The translations under genes and the position numbers were made by a program. The notes below the pieces were generated by a model. That model saw nothing but the letters and a program-made list of their open reading frames with translations, was not told where the DNA came from and made no database searches. 64,000 nucleotides of DNA. Source: Prochlorococcus sp. AG-459-B06. Its GTDB lineage: Bacteria; Cyanobacteriota; Cyanobacteriia; PCC-6307; Cyanobiaceae. Positions 1-9,436 of this stretch are shown piece by piece. The stretch spans positions 34,284-98,283 of the forward strand of contig QCQY01000001.1 of assembly GCA_003209475.1 (NCBI GenBank), given 5' to 3'. Position 1 is the first letter of the stretch; each line of letters begins with the position of its first letter.

Positions 1-804
1 TTTCCCATATTTTTTTAATTCATGCTCAATAATCTCAAAATCATGTAAAGGATTTTCTGCAATTGCATCAATTAAGTGAACAAGTATCTTCGTTCTTTGG
101 ATGTGCCTTAAAAAATCATGCCCTAAACCCACTCCATCAGCTGCACCTGATATTAATCCAGGAATATCCGCAAAAAGGCAACCATTCCCATCAATTTTTC
201 TTACTACACCTAAGTTAGGTATTAGTGTCGTGAAAGGATAATTTGCAATTTTTGGACGGGCGGATGATACAACGGAAATCAAAGTACTTTTACCAGCATT
301 TGGAAGGCCTATAATCCCAACCTCTGCAAGAAGTTTTAGTTCTAATTGAACCTCCCATATCTCACCATCTTTTCCTTCAGTGAATGATTCTGGGGCTCTA
401 TTTTGATTACTTAAATAGTAAGCATTACCATGTCCGCCTCTTCCTCCAATGGCAATAGTTAAACTCTGTTTATCTTTAGTTAAGTCTCCTAAAATCATGC
501 CGGTTTTAATATCCCTTATTTCTGTACCGCACGGAACTTTAAGGATCCTATCCTCACCTGAAGCACCTGATCTCTTATTAGGACCTCCTTTGCATCCATC
601 TTCAGCAATTATTTCTCGTTTGAATTTGAAATCTAATAATGTTTGAAGATTATTATCAGCCATTAAAATAACAGAACCCCCTCTGCCACCATTCCCCCCG
701 GAAGGTCCTCCAGCAGGAACGAATTTTTCTCTTCTAAATGAAACTATTCCATTGCCACCTTTTCCAGCTTTAAGAATAATGTTTGCCTGATCAATAAATT
801 GCAC
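1..804 (-). CDS. obgE: GTPase ObgE/CgtA (partial; 3' end runs off the left edge)
   Basis: Minus-strand translation from GTG at 804: [45 protein letters not shown]..., Gly-rich Obg domain, then [15 protein letters not shown] Walker A and ADIPGLI. Confidence 0.95.
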   Translation of the reverse strand, partial: MQFIDQANIILKAGKGGNGIVSFRREKFVPAGGPSGGNGGRGGSVILMADNNLQTLLDFKFKREIIAEDGCKGGPNKRSGASGEDRILKVPCGTEIRDIKTGMILGDLTKDKQSLTIAIGGRGGHGNAYYLSNQNRAPESFTEGKDGEIWEVQLELKLLAEVGIIGLPNAGKSTLISVVSSARPKIANYPFTTLIPNLGVVRKIDGNGCLFADIPGLISGAADGVGLGHDFLRHIQRTKILVHLIDAIAENPLHDFEIIEHELKKYGK

Positions 805-845
805 TTAATTACGCTTATTAAATTGTTTCCTAAGTTTTTTAAATT

Positions 846-3272
846 TTATTTTATCCACGCAATACTGCAACCAGGTCCACCCTCGTTGTTGGCTGCATCT
901 TCAATCTTATCAACATAATTTAAACCTGATAACCAATTTCTTAGTCCTTTTTTTAATTTCCCTGTTCCAATTCCATGAACAATCCATAGCGGTCCGTGAA
1001 ATTTTCTAATTTTCTCTTCAATAATTATTTCGGCTTCATGAACTCTTAGCCCTCTTACATCAATTGTATTTTTACTCGTTCTAATCTTAGAAAAAGAAAA
1101 ATCTTCCCTTGTAGACTTGATCTCAATTTTTGACCTTTTGAAATTAAGCTTTTCTCCATTAATACCTTCAAAGTCATTTGCAGATAATGTACTTCTGAAT
1201 GAACCACACTTAACTTCGTAAAAACCATCTTTTTTATCTAAATCTACAATTTGTCCCGTACTATTTAGACTTTTAATTTTTACAAAATCGCCTACCTGAG
1301 GATTCCATGATATTGACTTTTCAAATTTTTTTTGGGTTAAGTGTTCCGTCTCAATTTCCTTTAATCTTTTTCCAATAATTCTCGTATCCTCTCCATTAAC
1401 ATTTTTATCTCTTAATTTTTTAATCAAATCTATTACCTCTTTTTTAGCGGATAGAATATGTTTTGATAATTTAGACCTTTCAATTTCTTGGATTTTTTCA
1501 GCATTTATTTTTTGATATTCATAATTTCTCTTCAGTTCATCATGTAATATTTCAGTCCTTGCAATAAGTTCTGCAGCCTCTTCTGCAGAATTTTGTTGCT
1601 TAATCCTTTCTTCCTCAAGTCCTTTAATAATACTGTTAATATTATCAACCTCTTTTGGCTTTAAATAATTTGCAGCTTCATTAAGTATGCTTTCATCGAG
1701 ACCAATTCTCTTTGAAATTGACAAAGCATTACTTCTCCCAGGAATACCCCAGTTAAGTATATACTTTGGCTTCAAAGAATCCTCATCAAAGGCAACTGAT
1801 ACGTTTTCAAATCTTGAGTCACTATATTTTAGAGCCTTAATATCTCCATAATGTGTAGTTGCCAAAGTGATATCAGATTTATTTGCAAATTCTTTTAATA
1901 AAGCCATCGCAAGAGCACTTCCTTCAAGAGGATCTGTACCAGATCCAATCTCATCTAACAAAACAACAGATAATCCTTTCTTATTATCAAGTGAATCCAA
2001 AATCTCTTTTATGCGGGATATATGTCCACTGAAGGTAGATAAATTTTCTTCTAATGATTGATTATCTCCTATATCCACATATATATTTGGACAAAAAGGG
2101 ATAATAGGGTTATTAGTTGAGGGTATCAATAATCCTGCTCTAGCCATAAGTAAAGACAAACCCAAACCTTTTAAAGCTGCCGTTTTACCTCCAGTATTTG
2201 GACCTGTAATAGCTACAACCTTAATATTTCTATTTATATGAAAATCGACAGCCACTGGGGGAGGGGCTCCTTTTTTCTTATGTTCCCAAATCAATAAAGG
2301 ATGAGAAAAACCAATTAAAGAAATAATAGGATTTTTATCAAAGCTAGGAGTTTTGCCTCCAATCCATTTCGAATATCTTGAACGAGTTAGAGCATTTTCT
2401 AATCTCAATAAAATGGATGCCATTTCAATAAGACTTTCTGAATTATCACTAACAACTTGGGACCATTTCTTAAGTAATTTAAATTCTTCTGCTGTGATCC
2501 TAGCCTCTAAAGAAGCAATCTTATTACCTTTAATAACTACACTTTCAGGCTCAAAATATACTGTATTTCCTGAGGATGAAGAGTCATGAATTATGCCTTT
2601 AAATTTATCTACATAATTAACTTTGACTGCTAAAACAGGCCTACCGTATCGATCTCCAATAGTAGTATCTTGCAAATAAACTAAATTCTTTTGAATAAAT
2701 TTCTCAACTAATATTTTTCTTTCAAGTTTCTTAGATAATAATTCTTTTCTAAGAATAGATAGTTCATTACTTGCATTGTCTGAAATACTTCCATTAGATT
2801 CAATGCCTTTTTTAAAAATCGTTTCGATATTCTGATGGTCAATTAAATTTTTTGTAAATGATGAAATATAAGGCCTTTCTTCAAAATCTAATAAGATTTT
2901 TTTTAAATTTCTTGCTGCAGCAATTGTTTTCGCTATTTCTAACAATTCAGAAGATGAAATTACACCTCCTTTGGAACAAATTTCAATATTTCTACTAATA
3001 TCAAAAACACCAGAAAAACTAATTGATTTATCTAAATTATTTTCTAGCTCATTTATTTCAACAGTTTCATTCAACAGTCTTTTAGAGGCTTCGTATTCTG
3101 AAGGAATAGCAAAACTTAAAATTGCTCGTTTACCAATTTCCGTTGAGGCGAATGAAGATAAATGCGTTTTTAATGAATCCCACTCTAAAAGGCTTATAGA
3201 TTCTTCTAAGGTGTTATCTGAATATGATTTTTTAGAATAACTTTTCTCTTGCATACAAAAAAAAAGAATCAA
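846..3272 (-). CDS. mutS2: Endonuclease MutS2 (MutS-family ATPase with C-terminal Smr domain)
   Basis: 808 aa; TGPNTGGKTAALKGLGL Walker A, LLDEIGSGTDPLEG, C-terminal Smr motif IDVRGLRVHEAE...WIVHGIGTGKLKKGLR. Confidence 0.95.
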   Translation of the reverse strand: MILFFCMQEKSYSKKSYSDNTLEESISLLEWDSLKTHLSSFASTEIGKRAILSFAIPSEYEASKRLLNETVEINELENNLDKSISFSGVFDISRNIEICSKGGVISSSELLEIAKTIAAARNLKKILLDFEERPYISSFTKNLIDHQNIETIFKKGIESNGSISDNASNELSILRKELLSKKLERKILVEKFIQKNLVYLQDTTIGDRYGRPVLAVKVNYVDKFKGIIHDSSSSGNTVYFEPESVVIKGNKIASLEARITAEEFKLLKKWSQVVSDNSESLIEMASILLRLENALTRSRYSKWIGGKTPSFDKNPIISLIGFSHPLLIWEHKKKGAPPPVAVDFHINRNIKVVAITGPNTGGKTAALKGLGLSLLMARAGLLIPSTNNPIIPFCPNIYVDIGDNQSLEENLSTFSGHISRIKEILDSLDNKKGLSVVLLDEIGSGTDPLEGSALAMALLKEFANKSDITLATTHYGDIKALKYSDSRFENVSVAFDEDSLKPKYILNWGIPGRSNALSISKRIGLDESILNEAANYLKPKEVDNINSIIKGLEEERIKQQNSAEEAAELIARTEILHDELKRNYEYQKINAEKIQEIERSKLSKHILSAKKEVIDLIKKLRDKNVNGEDTRIIGKRLKEIETEHLTQKKFEKSISWNPQVGDFVKIKSLNSTGQIVDLDKKDGFYEVKCGSFRSTLSANDFEGINGEKLNFKRSKIEIKSTREDFSFSKIRTSKNTIDVRGLRVHEAEIIIEEKIRKFHGPLWIVHGIGTGKLKKGLRNWLSGLNYVDKIEDAANNEGGPGCSIAWIK

Positions 3273-3655
3273 ACATTCGATTGAATTCCTTCAGGAGGAA
3301 CATAAAGCATCTCGAGCCAGTTTCCTTCAGTATCCTTCATATAAAAAGATGCTGTTCCATCTCTATGTTCATGTAAAGGACCAACTTTTACACCAGAATT
3401 CTTTAAATCATTTTGAATATTTTCCACTTCTTTTTTATTTTCAAAATGAAAAGCAAAGTGTGGACCAGCAGCTTTGTAGCTAGGGCCTAACAACGCAAGT
3501 CCATCTTTCCCTTTACCAGCTTCTAAATATGACCAATCTTTATCGTCCCAAACTAGATTCATACCAAGCTTAATATAAAAAGATTTGGCCCTTTCGAGAT
3601 TCTCTACTCTAAGTGCGATGTGACCGATCCTATTTACTTCTTGTGATAACTTCAA
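3269..3655 (-). CDS. Glyoxalase/VOC-family protein (lactoylglutathione lyase-like)
   Basis: 128 aa; IGHIALRVENLERAKSFYIKLGM ... DTEGNWLEMLY typical VOC repeats; 4-nt overlap with mutS2. Confidence 0.85.
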   Translation of the reverse strand: MKLSQEVNRIGHIALRVENLERAKSFYIKLGMNLVWDDKDWSYLEAGKGKDGLALLGPSYKAAGPHFAFHFENKKEVENIQNDLKNSGVKVGPLHEHRDGTASFYMKDTEGNWLEMLYVPPEGIQSNV

Positions 3656-3717
3656 AACAAAGTACTTAATCTATTATTAATCTAAGAATAAACCAAATTT
3701 TTGTTAATAATGAGTTT

Positions 3718-4719
3718 TTAATTATCCCGCAACCATTGAGATGCATCGCAAGCATGATAAGTGAGTATCAGTTTTGCTCCTGCTCTTTTGAAACTAAGTA
3801 ACGTTTCTAAAACAATATCTTTTTCATTAATCCAGTTTTTCATAGCAGCAGACTTTACCATTGAGTACTCCCCACTAACGTTGTATGCAGCTATGGGCTT
3901 ATTTGAAAATGTACTTAGTCTATAAACAATATCCAAGTATGAAATTCCTGGTTTTACCATCAAAATATCAGCTCCTTCATACTGATCCAATGCAGATTCA
4001 ATTAAAGCCTCTTTTGAATTGGCAGGGTCCATTTGATATGTAGACTTATTGTCTGGAATTATTTTCTTACTATTTTCTCTAGGAGCCGAATCTAAAGCAG
4101 TTCTAAATGGACCATAATAAGCAGATGAATACTTAGCTGTATAACTAATAATTCCTACATCACTAAATCCTTCCCTATCAAGAGCAGTCCTAATTGCTCC
4201 AACTCTCCCATCCATCATGTCACTAGGGCCAATAAAATCAGCTCCAGCTCTTGCTTGTGTTAAAGCTTGTTTTTTTAAAATATCGATTGTTTCGTCGTTC
4301 AATATCTTTCCAGTTTCATCAACTAATCCGTCATGACCATCACAAGAATATGGGTCCAATGCAACATCTGTCATTATTGCCATTTCAGGAATCTCTTTTT
4401 TTAATATTCGAATAGCTTTAGGTATTAAACCGTCTTCATTAAAACATTCTGCTCCATCTTCAGTCTTTAAGCTATCGTTGATTTTTGGGAAAAGAACCAC
4501 ACACCTTATTCCCAATTCCCATGCCCTAGTAACCTCCTTTATTAAGCCATTAATATCCCATCTATAAGTTCCAGGCATTGCTGAAATTTCCTCTTTAAAA
4601 TCTTTTTCATGAATAAATAATGGATATATAAAATCAGTTGCCGTTAGATGGTTCTCTCTAACCATTTCTCTAATTGCTTCAGTTCTTCTTAATCTTCTAG
4701 GACGAATAATCGAATTCAT
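3718..4719 (-). CDS. hemB: Delta-aminolevulinic acid dehydratase (porphobilinogen synthase)
   Basis: 333 aa; RPRRLRR N-terminus, MTDVALDPYSCDGHDG metal site, ADILMVKPGISYLD Schiff-base region. Confidence 0.97.
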   Translation of the reverse strand: MNSIIRPRRLRRTEAIREMVRENHLTATDFIYPLFIHEKDFKEEISAMPGTYRWDINGLIKEVTRAWELGIRCVVLFPKINDSLKTEDGAECFNEDGLIPKAIRILKKEIPEMAIMTDVALDPYSCDGHDGLVDETGKILNDETIDILKKQALTQARAGADFIGPSDMMDGRVGAIRTALDREGFSDVGIISYTAKYSSAYYGPFRTALDSAPRENSKKIIPDNKSTYQMDPANSKEALIESALDQYEGADILMVKPGISYLDIVYRLSTFSNKPIAAYNVSGEYSMVKSAAMKNWINEKDIVLETLLSFKRAGAKLILTYHACDASQWLRDN

Positions 4720-4876
4720 TTGAATATTATTTAAATTGAAAAATATTTACCTAATACATTAATCGCTCGCCTCGCACATAAATCAATCAGAGACTAATTT
4801 TGTTCAGGAAAATTAACTAAAATTTATTTAGTAAGAGCAAAAAAAGTTACAAAAATATTTTGCACAAACTTCATTT

Positions 4877-4905
4877 TTCACAAATTTACGTCATAAAGAG
4901 ATAAT
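4877..4905 (+). promoter_or_regulatory. Candidate sigma70-type promoter for the bicA-sbtA-sbtB cluster
   Basis: TTCACA (4877-4882), 17-nt spacer, GATAAT (4900-4905), upstream of an AAGGAGA Shine-Dalgarno (4930-4936). Confidence 0.4.
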
Positions 4906-4942
4906 ATCTTTTAGTTAAGTGTTTATTTTAAGGAGAGTATCT

Positions 4943-6595
4943 TTGAAAATAATTAATGGATTTCATCTAAAAAATGTAAGAGGAGATATTCTCGGAGGGA
5001 TCACAGCCGCAGTGGTGGCTTTACCTCTCGCTCTTGCTTTTGGTAATGCAGCGTTAGGACCTGGCGGAGCAATTTATGGACTATATGGGGCAGTAGTAGT
5101 TGGTTTTTTAGCAGCATTATTCGGAGGAACACCTGCTCAAGTTAGTGGGCCTACCGGTCCCATGAGTGTAACTGTTGCTGGCGTAGTAGCAGGCTTAGCC
5201 GCAGTGGGGGTTCCAAGAGATCTGACTGCAGGTCAAATTTTGCCTTTAGTGATGGCAGCTGTAGTAATTGGGGGCTTACTGCAAATATTATTTGGGATTT
5301 TAAAGCTAGGTAAATATATTACGTTAGTTCCATATTCCGTTGTTTCAGGATTTATGTCTGGTATTGGAGTAATAATAATTGCACTGCAGATTGGTCCATT
5401 ATTAGGAATTAGCACTCGTGGTGGAGTAGTCGAATCATTATCTACTGTATTTTCAAATTTCCAGCCAAACGGTGCTGCTATTGGAGTAGCAATAATGACG
5501 CTAGGTATTGTATTTCTTACTCCTAGAAAAATAAGTCAGTGGGTTCCTTCTCCTCTTTTAGCACTATTGATAGTAACTCCCATATCAATTTTAATTTTTG
5601 GAGATGGAGCCATTGATAGAATTGGAGAAATTCCAAGGGGAGTTCCATCTTTAAATTTCCCAAGTTTTAATCAATATTTTCCAATTATTTTTAAGGCAGG
5701 ATTAGTCCTCGCAGTGCTTGGTGCAATTGACTCCTTACTGACATCTCTAGTAGCCGACAATATATCTCAAACAAAACATAATTCTGATAGAGAACTTATT
5801 GGTCAAGGAATAGGAAATGCTATAGCGGGTCTATTTTCAGGCTTACCTGGAGCGGGAGCAACAATGAGAACAGTTATTAATGTTAAATCTGGAGGATCCA
5901 CTCCACTTTCTGGTATGGTTCATTCAGTTGTCTTATTAGTAGTTTTAGTTGGTGCAGGTCCCTTAGCTGAGCAAATACCAACTGCCTTGCTAGCAGGAAT
6001 TCTCATAAAAGTTGGTCTAGATATTATTGATTGGGGGTTCTTGAGGAGGGCTCACAAATTATCTTTAAAAACTGCAGTTGTAATGTACGGCGTACTGCTA
6101 ATGACAGTTTTTTGGGATTTAATTTGGGCAGTTTTAGTTGGTGTATTCATAGCCAATATGCTCACAATTGATTCAATAACCGAAACTCAACTAGAAGGTA
6201 TGGATGAGGATAATCCTTTATCAAAAGATGATCTAGCTAAAAATGCATTACCTGCTGATGAAAAAGCACTACTAGATAGATGTTCAGGTGAAGTAATGTT
6301 ATTTAGACTTAAAGGACCACTAAGTTTTGGAGCAGCTAAAGGTATATCTGAAAGGATGATGCTAGTAAGAAACTACAAGGTTTTGATATTAGATATCACT
6401 GATGTACCAAGACTTGGAGTGACGGCGACTCTTGCAATTGAGGATATGATGCAAGAAGCAAAAAATAATTCCAGAAAAGCATTTGTTGCTGGTGCTAATG
6501 AAAAAGTAAAGGATAGATTAGCTAAGTTTGGAGTTGAAGGCATCATTGAGACAAGAAAAGAAGCTTTAGAAACCGCTTTAAATGAAATAGCCTAA
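4943..6595 (+). CDS. bicA: SulP-family anion transporter with STAS domain, BicA-type bicarbonate transporter
   Basis: FHLKNVRGDILGGITAAVVALPLALAFG, ELIGQGIGNAIAGLFSGLPGAGATMRTVIN, C-terminal STAS. Start set at TTG 4943, 6 nt after AAGGAGA; the ORF track extends to GTG 4919. Confidence 0.88.
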   Translation: MKIINGFHLKNVRGDILGGITAAVVALPLALAFGNAALGPGGAIYGLYGAVVVGFLAALFGGTPAQVSGPTGPMSVTVAGVVAGLAAVGVPRDLTAGQILPLVMAAVVIGGLLQILFGILKLGKYITLVPYSVVSGFMSGIGVIIIALQIGPLLGISTRGGVVESLSTVFSNFQPNGAAIGVAIMTLGIVFLTPRKISQWVPSPLLALLIVTPISILIFGDGAIDRIGEIPRGVPSLNFPSFNQYFPIIFKAGLVLAVLGAIDSLLTSLVADNISQTKHNSDRELIGQGIGNAIAGLFSGLPGAGATMRTVINVKSGGSTPLSGMVHSVVLLVVLVGAGPLAEQIPTALLAGILIKVGLDIIDWGFLRRAHKLSLKTAVVMYGVLLMTVFWDLIWAVLVGVFIANMLTIDSITETQLEGMDEDNPLSKDDLAKNALPADEKALLDRCSGEVMLFRLKGPLSFGAAKGISERMMLVRNYKVLILDITDVPRLGVTATLAIEDMMQEAKNNSRKAFVAGANEKVKDRLAKFGVEGIIETRKEALETALNEIA

Positions 6596-6601
6596 TAACT
6601 T

Positions 6602-7600
6602 ATGGAAATAAGTCCAATTCTGCAAAATGTATTAGCCCCGCCAGTTCTTTTCTTTTTAATTGGAGCGATATCAGTACTCTTTAAATCTGATTTAGAAATA
6701 CCAGCTCCATTACCTAAACTCTTCTCCTTATATCTTCTTCTAGCTATTGGTTTTAAAGGAGGTATAGAGATACAGAAAAGTGGGTTTACTGATCAAGTAT
6801 TGCCGACTTTAAGTGCTGCAATACTTATGTCACTAGTAATCCCTCTTATAGGATTCTTAATTTTAAGATTTAATTTTGATGTCTTTAATTCAGCCGCAAT
6901 AGCAGCAGCATACGGCTCAATAAGTGCTGTTACATTTATTTCTGCAGAAAGTTTTTTAGAAAGTCAAAAAATAGCTTTTGATGGGTTTATGGTTGGCGCC
7001 CTAGCTTTAATGGAGTCTCCTGCCATCATTGTTGGTTTATTACTTGTAAAATTTGCAGCTCCTAAAAATAGACCAAAATCAAGAAAAATGCATTTAAGCG
7101 CGATATTACATGAATCCCTTTTGAATGGATCAGTTTATTTATTGCTCTCAAGCTTGATTGTAGGATTTCTCACTGCTTCTAGTAATCCCTCAGGAATTGA
7201 AAAAATGGAGCCTTTTACTGGACAATTATTCTATGGAGCAGAATGCTTCTTCTTGTTAGATATGGGAATAGTCGCTGCTCAAAGATTACCGAGACTAAAG
7301 AATGCGGGTTCGTTCTTGATTGGATTTGCTATTCTTATGCCTTTATTTAATGCATTTATTGGTGTTTTCGTTGCAAGATTTTTATCTTTAGGACCTGGCA
7401 ACGCCCTTTTATTTGTGGTTCTATGTGCAAGCGCCTCTTATTTAGCAGTTCCTGCAGCGATGAGGATGACAGTTCCAGAGGCTAAATCTAGTTATTATAT
7501 TTCAACTACACTAGGTCTAACTTTCCCATTCAATATAGTTCTCGGCATTCCCATATATATGAGTTTAGTAAATACTATTATCCCACTTTCCCCTCTATAA
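6602..7600 (+). CDS. sbtA: SbtA-like sodium-dependent bicarbonate transporter (DUF897)
   Basis: 332 aa hydrophobic protein: LLAIGFKGGIEI, AYGSISAVTFISAESFLE, SASYLAVPAAMRMTVPEAKSSYYI; followed by an SbtB-like PII gene. Confidence 0.9.
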   Translation: MEISPILQNVLAPPVLFFLIGAISVLFKSDLEIPAPLPKLFSLYLLLAIGFKGGIEIQKSGFTDQVLPTLSAAILMSLVIPLIGFLILRFNFDVFNSAAIAAAYGSISAVTFISAESFLESQKIAFDGFMVGALALMESPAIIVGLLLVKFAAPKNRPKSRKMHLSAILHESLLNGSVYLLLSSLIVGFLTASSNPSGIEKMEPFTGQLFYGAECFFLLDMGIVAAQRLPRLKNAGSFLIGFAILMPLFNAFIGVFVARFLSLGPGNALLFVVLCASASYLAVPAAMRMTVPEAKSSYYISTTLGLTFPFNIVLGIPIYMSLVNTIIPLSPL

Positions 7601-7602
7601 AA

Positions 7603-7884
7603 ATGAAAAGATTAGACTTGATATTTAGTGAAAGAGAACTAGATGCAATCATTAAAACATTAGAAAAAGCTAATGTTCCTGGATATACAGTTATGAAACA
7701 CGCCACAGGCAGAGGGCCTGAAAGAGTTGTTACTGAAGATATGGAATTTACAGGATTAGGAGCAAATGCTCATGTAATTGTTTTTTGTGAGCAAGAATTA
7801 ATAGATAAAATGAGAGATAACATCAGGGACGATTTAAGTTACTACGGAGGGGTCGCTTATATTTCTGAAGCAACACCCCTATAA
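7603..7884 (+). CDS. sbtB: SbtB-like PII-family regulator
   Basis: 93 aa, directly downstream of sbtA; KANVPGYTVMKHATGRGPERV ... DDLSYYGGVAYIS PII-like fold signature. Confidence 0.8.
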   Translation: MKRLDLIFSERELDAIIKTLEKANVPGYTVMKHATGRGPERVVTEDMEFTGLGANAHVIVFCEQELIDKMRDNIRDDLSYYGGVAYISEATPL

Positions 7885-7906
7885 ATTAAAGAAGAAATAT
7901 TTTTTT

Positions 7907-8863
7907 TTAAGAATGAATCCAATCAACTCTTATATTTTTTCTACTATTTAAATATCTATCAATTGACATAGCGGCAATACATCCATCAGAAGCCGCAACA
8001 ACTGCTTGCTTAAATGGTGTATTTCTTATATCTCCAATAGCCCAAACTCCATCAGAGTTTGTAGACATAAAGTCATCCACAATAACTCCTCCGTCTTCTT
8101 TTAAAGCAATTTGATCCCCTAAAAAATCAGTAATCGGCTTTGAACCACTCATATAAACAAAGACTCCATCTAAATTTAAATTGATAGGATTTTCGTCTTG
8201 CTTATTCTTTACAACAACCCCATTAACACCCATATCATCACCCAATATTTCCAATAATCTTGTTCTACTCCAATGTTTTATATTTGAATTATCCATCAAT
8301 TCCATAGCTTCTTCATTATCTGATTTCGGATCACTTGATGTAATCCAATGCACAGTTGATGCAAACTTAGTTAAAACAGTTGCCTCTTCAATTGCCTCCT
8401 TGTTCACTCCAACAACGGCAACTTCTCTATTTTTATAAAAAGCCCCATCGCATGTAGCACAATAACTTACTCCTTTGCCAAGGAAATCTGCTTCGCCCTT
8501 AAATGATGCAGGCCTACCCATAGCTCCACTTGCAAGTACAAGTGCTTTAGCTTTGAAAGTACCTTCGGGCGTATAAACCGTTTTCCATTCTCCACTAGGG
8601 TCTATTCCAAAAACTTGCGCTCTTCTATAATCTGTGCCGTATTCAACAGCCTGTTCTCTCATTAGAGTAAGTAATTTCTCTCCACTTATATCAACCGGAA
8701 CACCTGGATAATTAGCTATTTGATGAGTTATTGCTAAGGCGCCAACAGATGGATTTTTATCTAAAATTACTGTCTTTAAGCTTGAACGAGATGTATAAAG
8801 TGCGCAAGTACATCCGGCCGGGCCTCCTCCGATAATAACTACATCTGACTCAATGATTTCCAA
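7907..8863 (-). CDS. Thioredoxin-reductase-like flavoprotein, probably DDOR-type (diflavin-linked disulfide oxidoreductase)
   Basis: 318 aa; FAD motif GGGPAGCTCALYTSR, CATCDG active site, ending WAIGDIRNTPFKQAVVAASDGCIAA. NADPH-binding motifs are degenerate (see findings). Confidence 0.8.
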   Translation of the reverse strand: MEIIESDVVIIGGGPAGCTCALYTSRSSLKTVILDKNPSVGALAITHQIANYPGVPVDISGEKLLTLMREQAVEYGTDYRRAQVFGIDPSGEWKTVYTPEGTFKAKALVLASGAMGRPASFKGEADFLGKGVSYCATCDGAFYKNREVAVVGVNKEAIEEATVLTKFASTVHWITSSDPKSDNEEAMELMDNSNIKHWSRTRLLEILGDDMGVNGVVVKNKQDENPINLNLDGVFVYMSGSKPITDFLGDQIALKEDGGVIVDDFMSTNSDGVWAIGDIRNTPFKQAVVAASDGCIAAMSIDRYLNSRKNIRVDWIHS

Positions 8864-9118
8864 TTTTAAAAAACTCCTTTTTTAGTAATTAGTTAGATGA
8901 GTTCTTGGTTAGAAGATATTTTTAAAATAAATACCTGAACCTTTATATAAATATAAGTTAAAAGAAAAAATAGAAAAAAGCTTAATATAGAAACAAACTT
9001 ACATAGGAAAAACATAAAAAATTAATTATCAAAATGATCAGTTACGTGAAATGTTCTGTATTGATCTATTATTAGGTCATATCGAAAAATCAATTGCCGT
9101 TGAAACATTATATTTTTC

Positions 9119-9436
9119 ATGACCAACTCTGATTACCTTTTAAAAGCTGCCATTAAGAAAGTAACCGAAAAATTAAACGAAATATTGGTTGAAAAAATTG
9201 AAGAAGCAACAAATATTGCACAGGATGCTCCAGAAATTCTCAAAAAAGAATTTGATAGTTTAAAAGAATCCATAATCGAAGAAGCATCAAGACTGGAAAA
9301 AGCGGAAAATATTCAAGAAAATGAGTCTACAGATACTTATCAAGATTCCAAAATAAAAAAAGCTTTAAATGAAATTGAAGGTATCAATAAGCTAATTGAT
9401 CTCTTTAATAAAAATATAAATAATCAAATTAAATGA
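9119..9436 (+). CDS. Hypothetical helical/coiled-coil protein, translationally coupled to a UbiB-like gene
   Basis: 105 aa Lys/Glu-rich; stop overlaps the start of the next ORF (ATGA at 9433). Confidence 0.6.
   Translation: MTNSDYLLKAAIKKVTEKLNEILVEKIEEATNIAQDAPEILKKEFDSLKESIIEEASRLEKAENIQENESTDTYQDSKIKKALNEIEGINKLIDLFNKNINNQIK

Noticed and set aside
449-646. 65-aa plus-strand ORF
   Set aside because: Lies entirely antisense to obgE; no family features.
1867-3240. Plus-strand ORFs 1867-2061, 2353-2589 and 2971-3240
   Set aside because: Shadow ORFs antisense to mutS2, whose translation is clearly the conserved one.
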